Origin: Prorocentrum cordatum
Lineage: Eukaryota; Sar; Dinophyceae; Prorocentrales; Prorocentraceae
Direction of reading: 5' to 3'
NCBI GenBank assembly: GCA_963575745.1
Contig: CAUYUJ010005669.1
Location: 186,001 to 250,000 of the forward strand
DNA length: 64,000 nucleotides
The position numbers were made by a program, and so were the translations under genes. A model generated the notes under the pieces. It saw only the letters and a list, made by a program, of their open reading frames with translations. It was not told the DNA's origin and did not search any database. Below are positions 1 to 8,400 of the stretch, piece by piece; positions within the stretch are counted from its first letter, which is position 1; each line of letters opens with the position of its first letter.

Positions 1-1386
1 AGTAGGCGAGACATTGTGAGAGCATTCAAGGACCACAGGGCAACCAGCGAGCAGGTTGACCGACAGTTGCGTGGCCCCAGCACTTCACAATTTGCAACAA
101 CTTGTTTTATCCATTGTGCCAGAGCGCGCGCGAGGCTGAGAGATGTTTCCCAACAGCGAGCACAAAAAATTGTGGTTCTCCCATGCCCACTTGTCCCGCA
201 GAACACCGTCGATGGGTGCTTCGGGCTGCAGGAAAAGGCACGCCAAATTGAGAGAACACGGACCCGACCACCCAGAGCCTTCCCTTCGGCACGAAGTCCT
301 CATTCAGAACTGATGCTTCTTCCTGAGCGCAAGCAACCGAAGAACCTTCTGTTTCACAAAAGTGCGTTCCTTATCTTTCGCAACTGGCAATATCCAAAGT
401 CAGGTTTGCAATCCTGGTCCACTCCTGTTTGGCATTCCAGCTCCAGCACGAGCAAGATCTGACAGCGGTGAGGCGGAATCTGATTAGTATCTGCTTTGTT
501 GGCCGTGAGCCCATCAGCTACTCGAGTTGTACATATATTATACGGGCCAGTGGTCCTCTGGAAATGCTCAAACTTGTCACCATGCCCGGCTAGATAAAAT
601 GGAGAATAAGCAGCCCTAAGCGACGCAGCCCTCCCCACTGGCCAAAAATTAGAAGCACACCACAAGTTTGAATTAAAAAGTTCAATGGGTGGTTCCTGCC
701 TTTCCAGAAGCAGTTAACACGATCGAAAACAATGACCAGCTTTAAGTCGGGCCTGTCCCTCTACAGGAGGAATATTCAAAATAGTCAGAACATAGTGTGG
801 GGACGAATTTTTAGTATCTGGGAGCATGTTTGGAGTATGTTTGGAGTATGTTTGATTTTTCGTCCAAAACCCGCCTCTAGGGGGACATGCCCGACCTAAG
901 ACCAGCTCCTGGCGCCATTTGCCAGTCAGCACTGTCTCCACGAGTGCTGTCAGATCCGCTTGTGGGAATGCCTGCCTGACGCTGTCGCAAGGGCCCGAGA
1001 CTCCACGGTTCCATGGCGGAGTTGCCAGAAGCAAGACCGAAACCATCTCCACGAAGGATGGGATGGGCCGAACACTGACCGCCAGCTCCATCCGATCCTT
1101 GGGCCCTTCCAGGGTGAGGGAAATTCGGCCTGCACTCGTGGAGCTCCAGGAGGCGAGGAGAGGTGGGGAGCTCCAACCAGTCCTTGGGAGAGGACCCTTT
1201 CTCCATGGAGAAAATGCTAAACATCAAATTCACAAGCTGCCTCGTGATGGAGATGCTCATTTAAAGTTATGCTCGTACTGGCGTGAGAATTCTTATTATT
1301 TGGCTTACGCCGCACCGCCGACCCCTTGGGAGAGAGTCGTTGCTGCTGCTTCTGGGTGCTACGTGACTTGTGCGCTTGTATGTATA
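1..1386. other. No recognisable gene
   Basis: Both strands were read and no domain, RNA gene or long conserved frame was found. A short tandem repeat of three units of ATGTTTGGAGT lies at about 826-856. The largest plus-strand frame (from about 919) runs into repeat R1 at its 3' end and has no recognisable motif, so it is not called as a gene. Confidence 0.5.
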
Positions 1387-1535
1387 TCGAAGACGCCTAC
1401 GGCGAATCACCGCCGCCCCCTGCCTTTTTGGGAGCGCCTGCGTGACCGAAAGTTGGATTTGAGCTTGGCCAAGCTATCGGGCCACGCGTCCCCCGAGTGG
1501 GTTTCGAAAGCATTCGGCGAACACTGAGTCGGGCG
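1387..1535 (+). repeat. Dispersed repeat R1, copy 1
   Basis: First copy of a family seen again near 2.5, 11.2, 19.7 (minus strand) and 42.2 kb. It begins with ATCGAAGACGCCTACGGCG and ends near an AAGCATTCGGCGAACACTGA stretch. One frame gives the peptide AKLSGHASPEWVSKAFGEH, which is shared in recognisable form by the other copies. A stop follows the H, and minisatellite sequence begins about 40 bases later. It may derive from an old coding sequence or a non-autonomous element. Confidence 0.75.
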
Positions 1536-1574
1536 AGCTATCGGACCAGGTGGTTTCCGAGTTTTCGGGCCTCC

Positions 1575-2345
1575 TAGATGACGTATTGGAGAGGTCTTGG
1601 GCCGTCTTGGAGGCCTATGGCGAGCCTTTTGGGCCGTCCAAGGCCATCTTCAGGCCATCTTGGGCCGTCTTGGGTGCATCTTGAGGCCATCTTAGCCGTC
1701 TTGGAGGCCGTCTTGGCGGCATCTTGGAGACCATCTTGGCCGTCTTGGATGGCATCTTGGGTTTCGTGGGGGCCTCTTGGGCCGTCTTGGGGTCTTGTTG
1801 GGGCCCTCTTTGGGGCCTCTTGGCATGTCATTGGGTCATCTTGGAGGCCTCTTGGGCGCTCTTAGGGCGATGTTGGGGGCCTCTTGGGCCGTCTTGGGTC
1901 GTCGGCCATCTCTGCAGTCGTGGAGGCCATCTTGGGCGTCTCGTGGGCCTCTTGGGCCGTCTTGGGGCCTTCTTGGGGCCGCGTTCGGGGCCTCTTGGGC
2001 CGTCCTGGGGCCGTCTTCGAGGCTTTTTGGGCACTCTTGGGGCGATCTTGATGGCCTCTTGGGCAGTCTTGAGCCGTCGGAAGGCCGAAAATAAGCAAAA
2101 GCCAAAATCCTTCAAAAACCTAACGAACAATCAATAATTTTGACCTCTTCGGGCCATCTTTGAGGACCCTGGAGGACCTCTTCGAGGCCTCTTTGGCCGT
2201 CTTGGAGGCCTCTGGGGCCGTCTTGGGCCGTCTGAGGTGTTTTTTGTGCGAACTTGGAGGCATCCTGGACTCTCTTGGGCCGTCGTCGATCTTGTACCAT
2301 CTTGGGCGAACTTGGAGGTCACCTTGGGCCATCGTGGCCATCTTG
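1575..2345 (+). repeat. CTTGG minisatellite block with linker
   Basis: Imperfect tandem units of 10-12 bp alternate between CTTGGGCCGT, CTTGGAGGCCT and CTTGGAGGCCAT, giving a dimer of about 21-22 bp. At about 2073-2160 an AT-richer linker interrupts the array: CGTCGGAAGGCCGAAAA, then an A-rich stretch, then CTTCGGGCC. The same linker recurs in later blocks, so block plus linker is a higher-order unit. Long open frames through it on both strands are repeat translations (Arg/Pro/Gly-rich) and are not genes. Confidence 0.85.
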
Positions 2346-2380
2346 GAGCCGTCTGGAGCCGAAAAACCAGTTGCAACCAC

Positions 2381-2700
2381 CTGTAGTGCACTTTTGCGCG
2401 CCCTTCCGGGTGGCCGGCGGGACGGGCCGAAGCCCCAGGGGGAGTTCTTTGGAAAAGAATCAAAACCAAAATCGAAAGGATCTAGCACGCTGGGCTCCCC
2501 TGCGGCAAGCCAACAGGGGGCGGCGGATCGAAGACGCCTACGGCGAATCACCGCCGCCTATGTGGCGCCTGCCTTTTTGGAAGCGCCTATGTGGCCGAAC
2601 GTTGAGGCCAGACCTGCCAAGCTATCGGACCATGTGTTCCCCGAATCGGTTGGGAAAGCCTTCGGGGAACACGTGGGCATCTTGAGGGTCATCTTGGCCG
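2381..2700 (+). repeat. Dispersed repeat R1, copy 2 (long copy)
   Basis: This copy shows the fuller R1 structure: a GC-rich left part ending in GCCCCAGGGGGAGTTCTTTGG, an A-rich part (CAAAACCAAAATCG), the ATCGAAGACGCC core and the right part. One frame reads AKLSDHVFPESVGKAFGEHVG. The junction CCAGGGGGAGTTCTTTGG is intact here. In the next copy the DIRS element is inserted at that point, so this copy serves as the empty-site reference. Confidence 0.8.
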
Positions 2701-3535
2701 TCTGCAGGCCATTTTGACCCTTTCGGGCCTTCATGGAGGACGTCTTGGAGGCCATCTTCGGCGTCTCAAAAGCCTCCTGGGCCGACTTGGGGCCTCTTGG
2801 GGCCGTCTTGGGGGCCTCTTGGGCCGTTCTGGGGCCATCTTGGAGGCCTCTTGGGCGATCTTTGGGCGATCTTTGGGGGCTCTTGGGCCGTCTCGGGCCG
2901 TCGGAAGGCCGAAAAGAAGCAAATGTCTAAACACCTTACGAAAACCATTGTTTTTGTTTCCTTTTCTGGCCTTGCTGGAGGCCCTCTTGGAGGCCTTTTA
3001 GGCCGTCTTGGGCCAGCTTCGAGCCAACTTCGGCCATCTTTGTGGGTTCCTTGCCCGTCGGGGGCCGTCTTGGGGGCCTCTCTGAACCGGCTTGGGGCCC
3101 TCTTGGGGCGCTTCGGGGCCGTCTTGGAGGCCATCTTGGGCGTCTTGGTGGGCTCCTGGCCCGTCTTGGGGCCCACTTGGGGCCGTCTTGGAGGCCTCTT
3201 GGGCCGTCATGGGGCCCTCTTGGAGGCCTCGTGGGCGATCTTGGCGGCATCTTGGGCCGTCTTGAGCCGTCGGAATGCCGAGAAGAGGCAAATGCTACAA
3301 TCATTCAAAAACCTTAGGAAAATCAACGATTTTGGCCTCTTCTGGCCCTCCTGGAGGACCTCTTGCAGACCTCTTGGGCCGTCGTGGGCAGTCTTGGAGG
3401 CTTCATGGGTGAACTTGGAGGTATCTTGGACCCTCTTGGGCCGTCTTGAGGCCATCTTGGACCATGTTTGGCCGACTTGGAGGCCATCTTGGACCATCTT
3501 GGAGGCCATCTTGGAGCCGTCTGGGGCAGGAAAAC
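2700..3535 (+). repeat. CTTGG minisatellite blocks with two linkers
   Basis: Two more minisatellite blocks of the same 10-12 bp units. Linkers lie at about 2905-2990 and 3268-3350, each starting with CCGTCGGAAGGCCGA-like or CGTCGGAATGCCGAG-like sequence, then A-rich DNA and a CTGG-rich restart. Spacing between the two linkers is about 363 bp. The block runs into the left half of an R1 copy at about 3536. Confidence 0.8.
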
Positions 3536-3610
3536 CCTTTGCAACCGGCTCTGGAAGATCCTGGGCAATCCTTCCGGGACCCTGGCGGGACTCGCCAGAG
3601 GCCCAGGGGG
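3536..3610 (+). repeat. R1 left half, DIRS insertion flank
   Basis: The sequence from about 3536 to 3610 aligns with the left part of R1 copy 2 (compare about 2375-2445), ending in AGGCCCAGGGGG. The right half of the same copy resumes at 11139 with GTTCTTTTGG, so 7.5 kb of DIRS element splits it. No target-site duplication is visible across the two junctions. Confidence 0.8.
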
Positions 3611-3697
3611 ATAGTCTGTCGTTCGACTCTTTTTCCTTGAACGGAGCCTCTTGATCTGTGCAAGCTGATCCCGTGGTGTTGTGTTGGCTCGAAGCCG
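3611..3697 (+). repeat. DIRS repeat A1 (left end)
   Basis: An 87-bp sequence beginning ATAGTCTGTCGTTCG and ending GGCTCGAAGCCG, repeated without visible difference at 10799-10885. It forms the left terminus of the element. In the PAT/Ngaro scheme A1 and A2 allow a circular intermediate to be completed during reverse transcription. Confidence 0.93.
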
Positions 3698-3732
3698 ATC
3701 GGGGATCCGCTCCGGCTCAGCCTCCGCGGTGG

Positions 3733-4212
3733 ATGCTGGCCGCCCTCTGCGCGGCGGCGCCCTGGCTGGGGCAGCTGGGGGCCGCCTGGGTGGCGCGGCC
3801 GCCGCCCTGCCCGCCTTGCCCGGCCTGCCCAGCGGCGGAGCTCCGCTGCGAGCCGCACTGCGGCTCCTGCCCGGCGTGCCCGCCGTGCCCCGGCTGCCCG
3901 GCGGTCAGCTGGGCCGCGGGCCCAGAGGCCTCCTGCCCGGCCTGCCCAGCGGCGGCCTGCGAGGAGGCGGCGGCGGCGGCTTGCGACTCGCCCGCCCCGG
4001 CCGCCTGCTGGGGCTTCGCGGCCGGGCTGGGGCTCGGTCTGACCGCTGGCCTCGTGCTGGCGTGGGTGCTGGCCGTGGGCCTGGGAGGTGTCCGGCGCCT
4101 CGCGAGGCGCGCGGTGCTCCTCCTCGCGCAGAGCGACGGCGGCGCGGGCTGCGTCGTCGAGGTCGACCGCGGTGACGGCAGGCAGGCGCGCTTCCGTGCC
4201 ATCAGGGCTTGA
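3733..4212 (+). CDS. DIRS ORF1: small Cys/Pro-rich protein with membrane segment
   Basis: A frame of 159 codons from the first ATG (3733); the open frame extends upstream into A1 without another ATG. The N-terminus (MLAALCAAAPWLGQLGAA) is hydrophobic and resembles a signal peptide. Residues about 22-80 carry Cys-Pro repeats (CPPCPACP, CPACPPCPGCP, SCPACP), roughly 15 cysteines before a hydrophobic segment (GFAAGLGLGLTAGLVLAWV) that is long enough to span a membrane, followed by a basic VRRLARR stretch. I do not recognise the family. The stop overlaps the start of the next frame as TGATG, which suggests translation by reinitiation. That a retrotransposon would encode a membrane-type protein is inference. 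High GC also favours spurious frames, so whether it is expressed is uncertain. Confidence 0.55.
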   Translation: MLAALCAAAPWLGQLGAAWVARPPPCPPCPACPAAELRCEPHCGSCPACPPCPGCPAVSWAAGPEASCPACPAAACEEAAAAACDSPAPAACWGFAAGLGLGLTAGLVLAWVLAVGLGGVRRLARRAVLLLAQSDGGAGCVVEVDRGDGRQARFRAIRA

Positions 4213-5408
4213 TGGCGGCGGGGCCGAGGACGCTCGACGTCGCGGAGAGCCAGATCTGCATCAACTTCGACGACGACGAGAACTTTCGGTGGCACCACCG
4301 GCTGCTCCTCGTCCCTGGGCATGCGCCAGGGGAGTGGGTGGCCGCGACGCCGGACGGCGAGATCCTCGTGCTGCAGCTCTCGGCGCACCTCGTGGTGGCG
4401 CTCACGCGGAACGCCCCCTTTCCGCAGCGCGTCCGCGGGAGCGTGTACGCCTTCGGCGACCTGGACCAGGACGCGCTGGAGCACCTGCGCATCGAGGGGC
4501 GGAACCTCGCTCGGGTGCTGGGGGTCGCCGTGCCAGCCGCCCCGCCCGGCGCGCGGGTGGCTCGCTGGGTGATCGCGGATCCCGCCGTCGAGGGCTTCGG
4601 CGACGAGGTCGAGCCAGGCCTGGCCGCGAACGCCGACCGGTTCGTGGGGCGCGACGCGGTGGGGCTGGCGCTCGTGGACGACGAGACTGGATGGGTGGCC
4701 ATCGAGAACGTGCAAGCGGAGGATCACTCGCACTGGGTGGCCGAGAAGCGGCGGGGTCCGGGGCGCGACCCTCGGATCCTGCCGCTCCCGCCGCCTGCTC
4801 AGGGCAAGCGGGTCCAGCTGAGCTCGGTGATCGCCGCCTTGAAGCCTCAGGACGACCCGTCCTGGCCGTTCAGGGGCCCGAAGGCGCTGCCGGAGTTCTT
4901 GGAGGCGGTCGACGCGTCGGGGCTCACGCTGACCGCGTACTGGGGGTACTGGGTCGAGCAGTCGGGCGTGGCGAGGCTCAGCGGGCCGTCGCACGAGCTG
5001 AAGGTGATCCTCGAGGTGCTGCATCACGCGCTGGTGTACGATCGCCTGGATGTGACGAACCTCGCGAGCTTCGAGCTGCTGGCTCGCCGCGCCCTCCAGA
5101 TCCAGAGGGCGGTGAAGCGGTGCCCGAGGCACCCGACCTTCGAGGGCCTGGACCTCATGCTGAGCAGCGAGCTGGACGAGACGGGGGGCGTGGTGACGTC
5201 CCGCTTCGACGCCTTCATCGCGGAGGAGCAGAAGAATCGCGGCATCATTCTGAAGCAGGAGCGGCTCTGGCGCGAGGAGCAGGACCACGAGATGAAGAAG
5301 TACGCGAGGTCCTCGGACTCGGCGGGGGCGGACGACAGGGAGCGACGGGCCAAGAAGGCTTCGCCAAAGGAGAAGGCGAAGCCGCGGGCCAAACCTGCCG
5401 ACGGCTGA
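4212..5408 (+). CDS. DIRS ORF2: putative Gag-like protein
   Basis: A 398-codon frame starting at the ATG of the TGATG overlap with ORF1. The first third has WHHRLLLVPGHAPGEW and GEILVLQLSAHLVV, then a region with many Asp, Glu, Val and Trp residues. The C-terminal 70 residues are rich in Lys, Arg and Glu (REEQDHEMKKYARSS, then KKASPKEKAKPRAK), a likely nucleic-acid-binding tail. No zinc knuckle is present. Position before the polyprotein and a charged tail fit a structural (Gag) role in DIRS elements, but I see no diagnostic motif. It ends 7 bases before the polyprotein start. Amino-acid composition is balanced, unlike the Arg/Ala/Gly-rich translations of the other frames here, which supports this frame as the real one. 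Confidence 0.75.
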   Translation: MAAGPRTLDVAESQICINFDDDENFRWHHRLLLVPGHAPGEWVAATPDGEILVLQLSAHLVVALTRNAPFPQRVRGSVYAFGDLDQDALEHLRIEGRNLARVLGVAVPAAPPGARVARWVIADPAVEGFGDEVEPGLAANADRFVGRDAVGLALVDDETGWVAIENVQAEDHSHWVAEKRRGPGRDPRILPLPPPAQGKRVQLSSVIAALKPQDDPSWPFRGPKALPEFLEAVDASGLTLTAYWGYWVEQSGVARLSGPSHELKVILEVLHHALVYDRLDVTNLASFELLARRALQIQRAVKRCPRHPTFEGLDLMLSSELDETGGVVTSRFDAFIAEEQKNRGIILKQERLWREEQDHEMKKYARSSDSAGADDRERRAKKASPKEKAKPRAKPADG

Positions 5409-5415
5409 GGGCGCC

Positions 5416-8400
5416 ATGTCGGTGCCCTCCTGGCCCGGCGTTCCGCCAGGCCTCACCTTGCCCGCCGCGGCGCCGCTCTCTCCCGAGGCGCAGCGCGGGC
5501 GGTCTTCCGAGGGGGTCTCCTCCGAAGGCCAGACTTCTCTGTTTCCTCTTCCTGACGGCGGCCGTCTTTTTCGTGCTGTCCGACGTGGGGAACGTGCCGC
5601 TTTGCCTCGGTACCTGGCCCAGCGCGCTGCCCGCTCGGACGACAGGGATCGGCGAACTGTCGAGGCCATCTCGTCCATCAACGCGCTCAGCTGCGCCCAG
5701 GCTGGAAGGCCGCTGCGACTGCAGCCGCCGAGCAAGTTGCCGCCGACTACTGCCCAGGAGTCCGCGGTCAGGCGGATCCGACGACGAGTTCGAGAGTTCG
5801 GTTCAAAGCCCTCGGACATGGATCGCGCTGGAGCCCTTCAGGAGCTCCTCAAGTGCAAAGACCTGTACAGCGGTGCAGGCGAGTGCTCGACCCGACGGGA
5901 CTACGACCCCGAGCGGCTCAACGTCTTTCGGACATCGGCCGTGCCGATTAAGCTCCGCGACGTCGCGCCTGCTCACGTGGCCGAGGCCCTCGACAGTTTT
6001 GACTCGGAGGTGGTGCGGCCCCTGGCGGACATCGCCCCGGATGAGGAGATCGTCGAGCCATACTGGGACCCGTTGCTCAACCCTCGGACGAAGGCCAACC
6101 GCCCGAGGCTTGTGGACTTCTTGTCCAGGATGGCCGTGCGGGGCCTGGTCGACGGCAGGCGTCGTCGGAAGGCCTGCGTCAGCACGTTCTTCGTGGCGAA
6201 GAAGAATGGCGACATCCGCATGGTGGTGGACGCCCGACAGGCCAATCAGCTTCATCGACTTCCCCCTCGGACCACCTTGGCGTCGGGGGAGGCTCTCGGT
6301 GCTATCAACCTCCTCGACGCGGTGGACGCGTCGGCGGAGGACCTGGCCGACTTCGACGGCTGCTTCGACTCGCTGTGTGCTGGCTCAGTGGACCTGCAGG
6401 ATGGTTTCTACCAGTTCAGTGACCCGTCCTGGGGGTCTTGGATGTGCTTCGACGTGGAGGTCACCGCGGGCGAGCTCGGGATCGACACGATCTACGACGA
6501 GGACCAGCGCTGCCGCGTCGCGGTCGGGAAGGACGAGCTCGTCTGGCCCTGCTTCGCGGCGCTGCCGATGGGCTGGAGCTGGGCGCTCTGGATGTGCCAT
6601 GAGGTCCTTGTTGACGCGATGGACGCCGTGGGTCTGGCTGGAGATACGTGGGTCCTCGACAAGGCCCGCGCTCCGCAGATGCATGGTGGCCGGGTGGCCA
6701 TGGCGCCTTACGTCGACAACGGCAACATGGTCTCGCTGTCGGCGGCCGCCGTCAACGAGAGGTTGGCGGCGCTCACGGCGGAGCTGGACAAGCGCGGGCT
6801 GCGCTGGCATGAGCTCGAGTGGGCTCAACCTGGCCTCACCGTACTGGGTCTCGTGCTTGACGGCCGACGAGGGCGTCTCCGCCACACGGCGAAGCGGGCC
6901 TGGAGGCTCTACCTGTCACTACACCGGGTGGTGGAGGCGCCGTGGCTGGCGCGGTGGCAGCTCCGGCGGATCGTGGGTCACATCGTCCACTACTTCTCGG
7001 TGCTGCGACCGGGCCTCAGCGTGCTGGGCGAGTGCTACGACTTCATCGGCAGTGGTCCTCTCGACCCGGTCGTCCGACTTCCCAGGGGCGTCATCGCCGA
7101 GCTTAGGGTCGCTGCGGGCTTGGTCTTCCTCGGCGAGGTGGACCTCTGCAGGGTGCCGGCGGACGTCGCCTTCGTCACCGACAGCTCGCTCAAGGGCTAC
7201 GCTGTTTGCCAGGCCCGCGTGGAGCCCGCTGAGGTGCTGGAGGCCACTCGCTGGAAGGAGCGCCAGAGGTTCGTCGCGACCGAGGCCGCCGCCGATCCCG
7301 ACTCCGAGGTCTTCTTGGGCCGCGCTACCGGGGTGCTGGACGGCGGAGGCGACTTCGACCTCAGCTCGCGGCCGCAGCTGCGGCACGCCGTGGCTAGGCG
7401 CCGCCGCGTGGAGCTGGAGATCGGGGTCCCACCAGCGGCGCTGTCGGAGGAGCTCCTCGACCCGCTGCGCTGGCAGGAGGTGCGCCGCGGCGCCTGGCGG
7501 CACCCCGGCCGCATTCATGCGCTGGAGGCGCGCGCTGCCGTGGCGCCGATGCTGCGGGCCGCCGCGGACAGGAGCTTCCATGGCAAGGAGGTCCTCGGTC
7601 TCTGTGACAACATGTCGAGTGTCTGCGCCTTCGAGAAGGGCCGTGCGACGAACTGGGAGCTGCTGGCCCAGTGCCGCAAAGTGGCGGCCGTCTTCTTCGC
7701 CTGCGAGCTGCGTCCCAGGTGGCGCCATGTTCCAGGTGAACTCAACGTGGCCGATCGGGGAAGCCGTGCAGCGGACCGAGGAGAGCTGCTGCCTGGGCGA
7801 TACCGAGGCCGCGGGCCGCTGCTGGCGCCCTCGCCCGGCTCGAGGCACGAGCTGGTGCGCGCGGTGCCGCGACCAGTCCGAGGGCCCATCCTGTCGACCA
7901 TCATGGTCTGCGACGCGGGCCGCCTGGACGCCCGGGAGCCCGCGCCGCCGCCTCGCCCGCCATGCACCGCGGGCGGCTATCCTTTTCAGAGACGGAGTTG
8001 TAAACACAGTTTTTCCTCTCTACATTCCCATTCTCTACCAGCTGGTCACGAGTCTGATGCTTTGGGAGACCGCACGGATCCGACCGTCCTCGTCCATGAC
8101 GCCGCAGTCCCCTACGGGCCCCACGCCGCTGCTGCTGCCGCTTCAGGTCGTGAGGCACCTCGAGGCCACGAGGCTCCCACGTCGCCGCGCGCCACCGCTG
8201 GCCGCTGCTGCCCTGGAGGCCCGGAGGGGCCAGATCACGTACATCTACGTCGTCCAGGGGAAGCCGGGGGCCGAGCGTCGCCCCGGATGCCGACGGGATC
8301 GTCTCGGAGGAGCTGTCCTGCAGGCCTGGATGGGCCGTGGCCCCAACGTGGAGCTCATGATGGGGACCCCGTGGGAGCACCTGGTACTCACCAACGTCGC

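Noticed and set aside
1575-3535. Many Arg/Pro/Lys-rich frames on the minus strand and Gly/Leu/Trp-rich frames on the plus strand in minisatellite DNA
   Set aside because: They appear wherever the CTTGG units occur, have no domain and change with unit phase.
3717-5819. A 700-codon minus-strand frame opposite the DIRS 5' part
   Set aside because: It is antisense to the Gag-like frame, Arg/Pro-rich and without motifs: a GC-driven shadow.
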